From Cheilinus undulatus (taxonomy: Eukaryota > Chordata > Actinopteri > Labriformes > Labridae), in contig NC_054877.1 in NCBI RefSeq assembly GCF_018320785.1, positions 7,735,030 through 7,799,029 on the forward strand: a DNA stretch of 64,000 nucleotides, in the 5' to 3' direction. This document shows positions 38,995 through 51,800 of this stretch, piece after piece. The position numbers and the translations under genes were made by a program. The number at the start of each line of letters is the position of its first letter. The first letter of the stretch is position 1. The notes beneath the pieces were generated by a model, which was not told the origin of the DNA, ran no database searches, and worked only from the letters and a program-made list of their open reading frames with translations.

Positions 38995-39124
38995 CTGAGA
39001 GGAACAACGAGACACAAAAAAACAGGTGATATTCTCTGTGAGATTGTTGATTGAAACTAACTTTGACTGAGTGGCTTTGTCGCCCTCTTGTGGTGCAAGA
39101 ATGACCTGAGTGCAGTCAATGTGT

Positions 39125-40302
39125 CTCAAGTGATTGCAGTAAAAAGACACCTGTATCTGGAAAGTCCAGTCACTGGTTAATTACTATTCCTGGCTACCGT
39201 TATACCATGAGGACAAAAGAACACTCAAAGCAACTCAGAGAAAATGTTATTGAAAGATATAATAAGGGGATGAATACAAAAATGTCCAGGGCAATTAATA
39301 CTCCCCAGAGTTCAGTTAAATCCATCATAAAGAAATAGAAGGAATATGTCACATGTGTAAATCTGCCTAGATCAGACCATCCTCACAAACAGAGTGAGCG
39401 TGCAAGAAGGAGACTAGTGAGAGAGACCACCAAGACACCTATGACTACTCTGAAGGAGTTACAAGCTTCGGCAGCTGAGATGAGAGACTCTGCAGACAAC
39501 TGTTGGCTGGGTTCTTCACCAGGCAAAGCTTTATGGGAGAGTGACAAAGAGAAAACTCAGATTAAAATTGGGCTAGAGTCTACCAAAAGGCATGTGGGAG
39601 ACTCCATGGTTAAGTGGAAGAAAGTTCTTTGCTCTGATAAGACCAAAATGGAGCTTTTTTGCCATCAGACAAGACACCAAACACTGCACATCACCACAAA
39701 CACACCATCCCCACTGTGGAGCATGCTGGTGGCAGCATCATGCTGTGGGGATGCTTCTAGGCAGCCAGCCCTGGAAGGCTTGTAAAGGTAAAGGATAAAA
39801 TGAATCTTATTCAGCCTGCAAGAGAACTACATCTTTTCCAGCAAGATGATGACCTGAAGCATACAGAGAAAGTTACACAGAAATGGTTTATGACAACAAG
39901 GTGAATGTTCTGGTGTGGCCGAGTCAAAGCCTGGCCTTGATCTAGCAGAGAATTTGTGGTTAGACTTGTAAAGGGCTGTTTACACCTGATCCCTGTTCAA
40001 CCTGACCTCCAGATTTGCAAGACTGATTGAGACCTTTCAGCACAGGCTCAGTGCTGTGATTACAGCCAAATGTGCATCTCCTAAACAATGATTTGAAGGG
40101 GGAAGTTTTTATCATCATTTATTTTACAGTACAGATTTTTCTTTAATTGACATTATTTTGTAAAAATTTGGTTTCACTTTGACATAAGAGAGAGTTCTCT
40201 TTTTTGGACAAAAAAGCCATGTTATACTGACCATGACTGACATATAAAATCAATGAAAGGGTAAAACATTGTAGGGGTCGAATACTTTTTATAGGCACTG
40301 TA
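39125..40302 (+). mobile_element. Tc1-like element, left end truncated, sister of 5295-7270
   Basis: From about 39145 it follows the copy at 5295-7270 base by base for long runs (TCCAGTCACTGGTTAATTAC, ATGAGGACAAAAGAACACTC, GACACCTATGACTACTCTGA, AGACAAGACACCAAACACTG), ending GAATACTTTTTATAGGCACTG at about 40301. The left terminus is missing. The transposase is frameshifted throughout. It is in the first arrestin intron, opposite in strand to the gene. Confidence 0.85.
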
Positions 40303-42062
40303 GGTCTACCTCCGTGTTTTATGCATTCACGGGTTGAGTGTCCCAGTTCATGTTGGAAAGGATGAGTAGAATCTGCAAGAACTAAAAATTTCAATACCAA
40401 TCTCATATTATAATCAGAGGTTGTTCTGGTGCATTGTGATCTGTTTGATTTCGATCAAGTATTTTGAAAATCGCTGGTTGTTGAAATGTCTGGTATCTTA
40501 TGACATCTGTTATGTAATCTTATCAGTGATAGGTCAGATTTTAAACTAAAACATTTACACGGTAAGATATAATGGATAATGTTTACTTTTTGTCATGTTT
40601 TTAATATTTCTGCCACATATTTACTTTTTATCTTATAATTTCTATTTCTTATTTCATATTTAGTCATTTTAAGCAATAATTCTGACCTTTAATCATAATA
40701 ATAACCTTTTCTACTACACATTTGCACCTTTTCCCCATAATTACAAATGAACAGTAGAGTTTTCTTTATCACCAGTGGTTGGCTTTCATACATTTTCTTC
40801 CTCTTAAAGGCAGGAACAGGCTTCTATTATTACATTGAAACATAACAGTTCTCACAATGTTTTATTTGTTGCTGTAATTTAACTCAGCAAAATCTGAACA
40901 TGATCAATAATCTGGATTTTCCCTGACAGAGTAAAGTGATTAAAGACAGCAGACAGATTAACACAGACTAACGCCCCTCATCTTCTTCATCCTTTTAAAA
41001 CCATCTCAGGTGTGTCTAGCTTGTCTTATTAAAAAATGCACACAGACAACTTCAGAACAGTCTCTCTGGATCCATACCCTTTGATTTAAAATCACAGATT
41101 CAGTTTAAAGAAAACTGAAACCTAGATGTTGAATCCAGGGGGAACCTATGAAGATTTAAAGGCCTGGGGGGAAGACCAAAGTCGCTTTTCTGTTTAGCCT
41201 GAGGCATTCATTGCAAGTGAACAGTTTTTCAAGCATCTCTTTAGCAGTAGTAAAGCCAGGGAACTTCAGGACAAACCAAATCTGAGTTAAAAGGCTCTTT
41301 AAATAGTGTCATAACGTTCATTATATCAGAACATTTTACCATGTCTGTAGTCCAGGTGGATGTTAGAAAAGGAAATTAGATGCTCACTATTGGTGCAGTG
41401 TCCATTCTTCATCGTTCATTTTAATTTATCACATGCAATGTTACCACACAGTAATCCAGAACTTCATCGTTGCAATTTATCAGTGGGGATCTATCTGGCT
41501 AAAACCTCCTTGATATGAAAATTTGTGCAGTTGGAACCAGGAGTTCTCCCTTAAAACTTTTTTTGAATTCCAATCATTGGAAGTAATATTAGACTTCATT
41601 TTTAAGTGTGTTTTATATTTACTGACTCTGTCTTGGTGCCCCTTTGAGTAAAGGTAGGTACATGCCTATTTTGCACCCAGGGTTTAATTTTGAAAATTAT
41701 GAAGTGATTTTTCAAAAAGTGTCTAAAAACTGGGAGTTTTAAAATATTAAATGTACTCCTTTATTCACTCTTTTCATCAAGTGTGAGCTTACAAACTGGG
41801 TTTGAATATTTTCTTCATTAAAAAATAAAAAAATGAAAACATAAAAGGAGATTTAAAATTGCATTTTAAAAGAATCATATTTCTATGTAACATTAAGCAT
41901 CAGCTCAGGTCTTATTACATCCCAACAAGTCAGTGTCTTTATTTCACTGCAAATTAAAGAGTTGCAGGTTGTATATTTTCAGAATGAACAAAAGGTGCAA
42001 AAATCTTGTGAAATGTAACAGGTTAAAGATGTTCTGCAGTGTTAGGAATCAGAAAGACTCAC
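40303..42062. other. sag: Rest of arrestin intron 1
   Basis: AT-rich intron sequence. No gene, RNA or classified repeat was recognised. Confidence 0.4.
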
Positions 42063-42290
42063 CTGGGCTGGAGCAGTAGGTAGGTGGGTAGGTAGGTAGA
42101 GTTTACAGTTGTTTGTTGAAGCTCTATATGTGACCACCTGCTGACCCCTACAGCACCGTAAGCCAATCAGGTGAACTACAGGGAACTTTCCAGTTGGTAC
42201 TTAGCAATAAACGACCCCCTCCTCTTCATCTGCAAAATGTCCCATCCAGACAAACGTGGACTGTGAGAGAATTACACTGAGAGAGGATTG
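42063..42290 (-). promoter_or_regulatory. sag: Arrestin non-coding exon 1 and core promoter (candidate)
   Basis: On the minus strand a donor (CCAGCCCAG|GTGAGTC) ends a presumed exon 1 at 42063. Upstream lie a GGTA/TACC simple repeat (42079-42100), a TATA-like CATATAGAG at about 42122-42130 and an inverted CCAAT box (plus strand CCAAT at 42163-42167). GAGGATTGAG near 42283 (plus strand) is one base from an OTX/CRX-type GGATTA site, which would suit a photoreceptor gene. The spacing of TATA and CCAAT elements is reasonable, but no transcript evidence exists here. Confidence 0.45.
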
Positions 42291-42329
42291 AGGCTGGGTA
42301 CGTCCCAGTCAGCACAACGGGACCAGATT

Positions 42330-42331
<2 letters not shown>

Positions 42332-42379
<48 letters not shown>

Positions 42380-42380
42380 A
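42332..42380. repeat. (GA)n microsatellite with G run
   Basis: An interrupted GA tract of about 40 bases ends in GAGGGGGGGA, about 270 bases upstream of the presumed arrestin exon 1 donor. Confidence 0.9.
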
Positions 42381-42699
42381 TAGATTTAGTATTAAGCAAC
42401 GATGTAGAATCAGTATATAAAACAAATGAACCCAACCAGTTATACAGGGGCGCCATAATTAAGGAAAGAAAAAGCCTCTTTTTGATGACTGAAGGCCATT
42501 TTGAATTCCTAAGACTTAAACCTTTGACATCTCCTCCTAAACAGAAGGTCTGATCGGTAAGGTGTGAATACTCTTAATAAAGTTGGGCAAATACAGTATA
42601 AAACACTGTCCTCGCTACATATGACCGTCAGATGTCATGTCTATGTGTGCAAAATTGCATTCTTGTTGTCTACGCTGCATTAATTAAAAAAAGCTGATA

Positions 42700-43040
42700 T
42701 TGTTTGACCTGCAAATGTCAGTTTTTTTCTTGTAAACAGTACAACACATAGCACTTTTATTTTGAATGCAGAGAATCTGGTGTCCTTAAAGTCAGACCTG
42801 TTTGGCCTTCGCCAAACTTGCTCTGGCCTCCTGATGGCCATCGTCCAGGCCTGTGCTCGGCCCATGCCCCATCTCTCCAGGTATCCGCCCAGCTGACCCC
42901 TCCACAATGCACCTGGTTGCCTTTTGTGTCTGGACCAGCCCACCAGGTCCATGAGACGAAGTCCGCTGTTGATCTCAGCCTCACAGTCAGCGAAACAACG
43001 GACCATGCTGCCAAGGTAGGTGAACTGCTCCACACCTGAT
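42700..43040 (-). mobile_element. LINE ORF2 fragment
   Basis: The minus-strand frame at 42680-43033 begins MEQFTYLGSMVRCFADCEAE, the F-T-Y-L-G-S motif with a downstream D-C-E-A-E-I found just after the palm domain of non-LTR reverse transcriptases. It continues into a frame-broken R/W-rich tail. It is a short isolated scrap. Confidence 0.6.
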
Positions 43041-43559
43041 GTGGTTGGTGCGTATTGATGATTCTCTGAAAACTGTGAGCCGAATATTTTTCCTTCTGTT
43101 TACCTCACCAAGTCAGATAATTATATTTCAGTCACAGATATGGATATTACAAACACACAAGTATCTCTACTTTGTAAATCAAGCTACTGAGAGGGAGAGA
43201 GGAGAGTGGCAGAAAAAACAGTAAATCTTCCTTTCTGACACTCCTGGTCCCTTGCCATCTTCCTTTTTCCTTGTTCCTTGCCCAGAGAAATACAAAAGGG
43301 TGATGAGGGAAAAAGTTGCATTGCATCACTTAAAGGCAGTCACAATAGGAATCATTGTAATCATGCTGATTTTGCTGCAGGTGCTTGTTTGTATCACATG
43401 TTGCAAGGAGACCGTGTAAAGCCCAAAACACACCAGCATGACAAAACGATCAGTCCCATTATTTTCAATGAGAAAACGCACACCTTTACAACGGGGCGAC
43501 CCAGACCGTGGGGCGGGAAGTGGTGTGCATTAATCAAGCCGGAACCAGGATGACGTACT

Positions 43560-43975
43560 TGATGAGCAACAAACTGAGGAAATCCCCAACAAGGGTTAGT
43601 ATGTCACATTGCCCACAGTAGAGCCCAAAACACCCCACCAAAGAGGTCTACAGCCAGATGCCTCTCAGCTGTTTTGTCCATCTTGGTTGCCATAGGAGCA
43701 GCTCTGTTTGAGGCAGTTTGAGGGCACAGGAAAGGAAAATTTAGCGGCATCTCTAGTTCAGGGTGAAGAATAGACAGGAGGCCTCAGCTGCAGGTGAAAT
43801 ACCACTGCTCCTATTGTTTCTTTACTTACCTGTTGGGGCAGGGAGGTGATTTCAGCCCTGGTAACCATCAGTGGCTGGTGGGGATTTTAACTGTTGACGC
43901 GTCGCTATCGGTGTGTGTTAAGGACGGCTACTGAAGCGCAAAGATGCGACGCATTGGTCTGGAGCAGGTTTGGGC
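43560..43975. repeat. Dispersed repeat shared with 57240-57600 and the window's right edge
   Basis: Words such as AGCAGCTCTGTTT, AGGAAAGGAAAATTTAGC, CAGTGGCTGGTGGGG and GATGCGACGCATTGG appear in the same order, with changes, at 57300-57480. The stretch is GC-richer than its surroundings. Class unknown; possibly a non-autonomous DNA element. Confidence 0.4.
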
Positions 43976-44294
43976 TTTTTGTTGATATTTTATCTTGTTT
44001 TGAAGGTGACCAATAAACTCAGAGTGGAGCAGGACTTCACCGGAAAAGACAGTGACAGTTCCAGCCATCATAACTCTTGGTACAAACTTTCACAAAATAT
44101 CCCTGTCAGGAGATTTTAGTCCTTCACCATGCAGAGTGCCAAAATTACCAAAAATGTCTCCCCCCAAACTGGACAGAATTTTGCAGTCAATTTAAATTTC
44201 ATTCAAAGTCTGAACAGCCACCTTGGTTGTTTAGAGTTATCAAGATGTATAGTTTTCACATAAGTTAAAATATCTTTGTTCAATCCTGTATAAA

Positions 44295-44370
44295 CTGACC
44301 TCCCATCACTCAGTAGACCTGCTTCTATATGAATATACAGAAGCAGGTCTACTGAGTGATGGGAGGTCAG
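44295..44370. repeat. Perfect 32-bp palindrome with 12-bp loop
   Basis: The arm 44295-44326 (CTGACCTCCCATCACTCAGT followed by AGACCTGCTTCT) is exactly complementary to 44339-44370. The spacer is ATATGAATATAC. It would form a 32-bp hairpin or cruciform. It lies about 180 bases before the GATA array. No gene is adjacent and there is no T run, so it is not a terminator. Confidence 0.95.
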
Positions 44371-44548
44371 TGGATGGACAGAGGGATGCTGTCAGCTTTA
44401 ATCTGCTGTTCTGCAGGTCAGCAGGTAAACAGACACACATGTGGATTACTGTCCAGTATTAATCATCATTATTACACAGGAGATTACAGCACACAGACAC
44501 ACCACTGAAGAACATGAGGGAGCACGTGCAGGGACAAACGTGTGTGCT

Positions 44549-46501
<1,953 letters not shown>

Positions 46502-46503
46502 TC

Positions 46504-47895
46504 TGTGCTATTATGAGAAAGTGGAAGCGTTCAGGAACAACAGCAACTTAACCACAAAGTGGATGACCTCGTAAAAGTGTGGGGTCAAGCCACTTGGTGC
46601 GTAAAAGTCGCCATGGACGAAAAGTTCTGAACTTCCACTGGAATTAATGTAAACACTAAAGCTGTGCAGCAATAGCGTCATGGAATGGGTTTCCATGGCT
46701 GAGCAGCGGCATGCAAGCCTCACATCACCAAATCCAACGCCAAGCGTCGAATGGAGTCTGGTAAAGCACACTACCACTACACTATAGAGTGATGGACGCG
46801 TGTGCTGTAGGGTGACCAATCACACTTCTCTGTTTGGCTGTCAGATGGGTGAGCTGGTGGATGTTCAGCAAACACGACTTTTATAATGTAGTTGTTATAT
46901 CCAGGTCACTTAGTCATGCAGTTGTTATAGTTCAGTGATTTCATAGTGCTGTTATTATATTTTGCACGTAATGCTACTGATGGATTTGGTTGCTTTTGAA
47001 TCTAATTGATGCACTTCAGGCACTACATAATGTTGCTATTGTTTATCGGTCATTTTATCACTACTGCTCTCCTGTATTTCTATATTGCTGCAATTGCATC
47101 CTGGTGCACTTTATGATAATGCTTTGCACCTCATACAATATATCTCATACAACAGGGTTTATCTAATAATCTTATTTATCTAGTGTGTTAGGCCTTAGCA
47201 TCTGGAACCAACCTATGTGTTTAGAATAAACCTGTGAAAATTTTAGACTACTTTTATACAGTTTGTACTGAAAAGGACTTATGTATTGCCCTGTATAATG
47301 ACCACTAATGTATTTTATGTACTTCATCTTGTCAGCTGTGGTCTTGTCAGGTGTTTACCCTTGCTACATGGGATTTTTATGCATGTATTGTGTCAGTTTT
47401 ATGTGGGACTACAGACGGAAATTAATGACTCGCTAAATCTGCTGCAACCATGTTTTCATTTACTAAGTATGAATGATTAATGTCATTGCACACTGTCCCG
47501 TAATAAATAAACTAAACTCATCTAAACCTGCATGACTGTATTGGACCAAGTGTGAAGTTTGGTAGAGGAGGGACAATGGTATGGGGCAGTTTTTCAGGGT
47601 TTGGGCTCCAGTGAAGGCCAGTATTAATGCTTCAGCACACCAACACATTCTGGACAATGCTATGCTTTAAACTGTGTGGCAACAGTTTGGGGAAAGCCCT
47701 CTTCAATTCCAACATGACCGTACCCCAGTGAACAAAGACATGGTTTGATGAGTTTGGTGTGGAAGAACTTGACCGGCCCACACACGGCCCTCACCTCAAC
47801 CCCACTGAGCACCTTTGGGATGAACTGGAATAGAAATTGTGAGCCAGGCCTTCTCGTCCGCCATCAGTGTCTGCCCTCATAAATGCTCTACAGAG
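46504..47895 (+). mobile_element. Tc1-like remnant, 5' end lost at the GATA array, interrupted by an insertion
   Basis: Same family as 1951-3183. Sequence resumes right after the array at the equivalent of position 2210 of that copy (GAAAGTGGAAGCGTTCAGGA), includes GGAATGGGTTTCCATGGCTG near 46681, then breaks off near 46870. It resumes near 47525 (GTGAAGTTTGGTAGAGGAGG, CCAACATGACCGTACCCCAG) and ends near 47895. No intact frame. The middle 46872-47522 is foreign. Confidence 0.75.
46872..47522. mobile_element. Unclassified ~650-bp insertion within the Tc1 remnant
   Basis: Defined by the break in Tc1 homology. The left part contains three related words (ATGTAGTTGTTATATCC, ATGCAGTTGTTATAGTTC, AGTGCTGTTATTATATT) at about 46887-46961, a degenerate tandem of about 35 bp. 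The right end is A/T-rich with TAATAAATAAACTAAAC near 47503, possibly a retroposon tail. No frame was recognised. Confidence 0.45.
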
Positions 47896-48495
47896 GTGTG
47901 TAAAGTGTGTGATGTACAACACACACCACATACTAACAGGTCAATTCACCAACAACCAGTCTCCACTCTTAATCTAACCCAAACATTGACTTTAGAGTCA
48001 AAAAGCTAAACGCAGCTAGCTGTTGGCTACCTGCTACATCCATTGTGGTGTAGATTTTGGCCCAACTCGTCTCCTTGTCGTTTTGATAGTTTTATGTTTT
48101 ACATAACGCGCTGTTTGAACACACGTGCTGTTTCCATAAATCAACAGGTTGCTCCACCATCTCTGACAACCTTATAGATTTATGCCTTGTGTTTATTATT
48201 GTTACCATGGTTGCGTTTGTGTTTCTTCCTCCTTCAGCCAGCAGGTTTCCTGATTGGCTTTTAATCAACATGAGTATGTACTCAGCTGTCCTCAGTGAGA
48301 CGATCAAAGCACACACATACTAAACAAAGACACACACACACACACACACACAAGTTTAATTAACTAATAAAGGAAGATTAAAAATGACTACATGGATTTA
48401 TTACAATTCACAAACATTAAACTGCTTAAATGCATGAAAACAAAGATAAAAAAATACAAATAAACACATTTTTGTTTTTTCCATGTTATACAAAC
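47896..48495. other. Intergenic with (CA)n at 48330-48352
   Basis: No gene was recognised. A CA dinucleotide run of about 23 bases lies near the right side. Confidence 0.4.
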
Positions 48496-48759
48496 TTTAT
48501 TCTCATAAATCATTCACAATCATCTTCAGGTCTTTTTTTATATTATTCCTGTGATTTATATTAAAGATTTCCCCTCACAAAGTCTTTAAAAAATACACAA
48601 ACATTTCAAAAGGACAGAAAAAGAACTACATGCCTTTGGCTTGCTAAACATCGGTCACAGAGCCATTTAAGTACTTATGCTGACATGATGGGGGCTGTAC
48701 TTAAAACAGTTTGAAAACATAGGGTCCCACAAATTGGGGTTAAACTTTTTTTTTCTTCT

Positions 48760-48765
48760 TTTATT
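48760..48765 (-). terminator. Candidate poly(A) signal of the claudin gene
   Basis: TTTATT on the plus strand reads AATAAA on the minus strand, about 115 bases after the claudin stop. A second candidate lies at 48496-48501. Confidence 0.4.
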
Positions 48766-48879
48766 TATGTCACTACATAAATGATGACATGGAGAAAGTC
48801 GGGGTGAAACTTCGGAAGAAATTGAATGTAAGCAAAAATAAAGAAGTTTCCTAAAAACAGAAAGTTTGACCAGGTTTGT

Positions 48880-51800
48880 TTAGACGTAGGCTCTGCCATC
48901 TGGATCCGACTTGGCTGTAGCTGTGTAGACTTTTGCTGGCTTGCCTCCATAAAAACTGTAAAACAAGGAAAGGTATGTCAGAATAAAAAATAAAAAGAAA
49001 CATATGAAATGTTAAAAAAGTTACTTTATGGATGGATGGATGGATGAATGCATGCATGCATGAATGAATGAATGGATGGATGGATGCATGGATAATATAA
49101 AATGGATGGTGGGATAGATGGATGGTTGGATGGATAAAATAGAAATGGATGGATGGATGTATGGATGCATGGATTGATGGATGAATGGATAGTTGGATGG
49201 ATGGACGGATAAAAAAAAATGGATGGATGTTGTGGATGGATTCAGAAAAATCATCTGTCAGCTGACTCTTACCCTTGTCTTCCAGCAGATGACCTCCTGA
49301 GGGCAGTGCAGAGGAGACCCCCACCCAGCATGGACAGACTGGCAGCACCCCATCCCAAATAGAGACCAGTACCCAGCTCAAACCTGCAAACAGAAATTTT
49401 CCTCTTCAAAATCCTTACAGATTTCTGACTTTATAGCCTCATAAATTAATAAATAAATTTAAGACTTCATGATCACAAAGAAATCAGGGATTGTCCCCAA
49501 CTCCTTGCAATGTATTTATTTATGTATTTTGTTTTTTAGAATAGATCCAATGGCTTCATGACCTTCTATTTCCTGTGTCCTGATATCATAGAGTTCCTCA
49601 GTCCCAGCCCAGGTTAAACTGACATGCTTGTAATAGACCCTGATCACTTTCATTAAGAGGTCAGCCAGAGCATCTGACCCCTCTAGACAGAATGAACAAA
49701 TAAATCAATGAATTAAGATTTTGATTTATTATGTATTTATTCTATCTTTCAGTCTTGATATGAGAGAAAACATTTCATACATGTGTGTTTAGGTGTTACT
49801 CACCTCACCCCACCAAAGAACGGGTTGTTGAAGTCTTCCACGACCTGATAGGCGTACCAGGAGACGGCAATCATGCAGCACAGACCTGCAAACACACAAC
49901 ACAGAACATTTACATATCCTGTATGGAGAGAAATTATTCTTTCTCCTACATGTTAAAACTGTAAAGTGAATTCTTTGATAAATTTATAGTGTTATGAGAA
50001 AACAGTTTGGGATTTTCCATGTTTGCACGGAAACTGTAAACTCACCACCAAGGATGCTCATGATGCCTCCGGTAACAGCAAGCTTGGCCTTGGATTGGTC
50101 GGTGGACGAGCCGATCTTGATGCACTTCAGGCCGAGCAGAGACACGATCATGCAGCCGAGGCCGAGCAGCAGAGAGATGATCATGAGAGCACGATCTGCC
50201 TGAACGTAAGCTGCAGAGAGGGAGACAGAAAGAGTCACGTTTTGTTGTGTATGGCTGTTTGTTCACACAGTGGTTGCCTCAAAATGCCAAGTTCAGAGTA
50301 GAAACTCTTAAAACAGCACCGCCTCCATCGTCATATACACGTGTGATACCAAGTTTTCTCTGAAAATGGAAACTTTAACACATGCTCATTGTGGTCCCAG
50401 TCAAAAGCCATGCAGTAGGTGGACTACAAAAAAAAGGTGGACTCCAGGTTTTTGTTTGGGCTGCTCACTACCTCTCAGCATTGTCCTGAAACTCACTCAC
50501 TATGTAGTTTTAAATCACTTGGAGCAGACGGACCACAAAGTTGTCTGGGCCCCTGAAAACCCAGAGTACAGGCCTTCCCCAGATGTGGTTTATTGATAAT
50601 ATCAATGTTTGTGTGTTGGATCAGTAGCATTAGCGTCCTGGCTAACAGTTCCCTCCACTTGTAGCTATCTGTAAACTATCATTGGGATCTGATGTTCAAT
50701 GACTTATTCATGCCACTTTTGAACCCTTCTCATTCCTGTTCCATACATTTGTACTACTTTTTAACCACTTTTCACAGTTTTTCCTTTCTTAACCAGTACT
50801 TGCTGCTTTTCTCATTTTTGTCACTTTCTTATTTATCTATTTATCATTTTTCATCACTTTTTTTACACAAATATTGCCACTTTTTGCTCATTTCCCTCCC
50901 AAGTTTTGCCTTTATTTGGCACTTATTTCATTTTTTTTCCTTTAACTCATTTCAGTTCTTCTACTTGGTTCTCGGGTGTCCTGACCTTTGCGCTAGTTAT
51001 GAAGTGTGACATTAGTTTCCCCATGGTTGTGCCCATCTACGTTGTTAACATTACCAAAAAACTAATTTTGTGTTAAGGAAAAGGGGTTTACATTTTGAAA
51101 ATGCTATATTGTTCTACAGCATAAATAAATAAAAATATTTTGTCCCTTTGGTAAGCGTGATTGTTATTCAGGTTAAATATAAAATATTAACTTTATAATG
51201 GACTCCATAGGCCCCCCAGTCGGCAGGGCCCCAAAAAGCTCTCCCCTTTATTCCGTCTTATGGCGGCCCTGCTTGGAGTAGCGACTTTGTCTTATTGTTC
51301 TTTACACAGACATGATTGTGTCCGCCATTTTTCTGCATCTACACCTCACCACTCTATAGAAGGAAAAGCATTTTAGCGTGCTTATTTTGTCAGTACAAGG
51401 TCACACCAACTACTGGCCTGGCATGGGTACTACAGCTTCTTCAGTCATTTTTGTTGATCCATTTGTATGAAATTTTACTCAACTGCATTAAACATTGTCT
51501 TAAAGTTGATGTTTTAGTCACTGACAGGTTCAGATTTGTCTCAGAAACCTTCCCTACACAGATAAGGCGGTTTTTCAAGCGTTTCAGTGGTAATTGCAGG
51601 ATCCACCTCTAAAAGACGACACATAGAAACTCCAGTGACCTTGTGTCTTTTGCAGTAGCGTGTACTATGGTTCAACTCTGAGACAGCTCATGGTGAGTCT
51701 ACCTTGGATGGTTGTAACATTATAGCTAAAAATCAAATGCAGTTCGGATGAAATTAATTTATCTCTGGAACCTGCTGTTGAGCTTTGTTACACAAAGGAA

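Noticed and set aside
38912-39007. Upstream in-frame ATG for arrestin (start at 39007)
   Set aside because: It lies upstream of a good acceptor at 38995-38996, so it would be intronic. The ATG at 38957-38959 matches the family's N-terminus.
44295-44370. Transcription terminator or microRNA hairpin
   Set aside because: No T run and no gene next to it. A perfect 32-bp stem without bulges is unlike a typical animal miRNA precursor, though small-RNA data could still test this.
49021-49381. Minus-strand open frame rich in H, P, S and I (176 residues)
   Set aside because: It is the translation of the ATGGATGG microsatellite joined to the real claudin exon 4. The true exon is 49273-49383.
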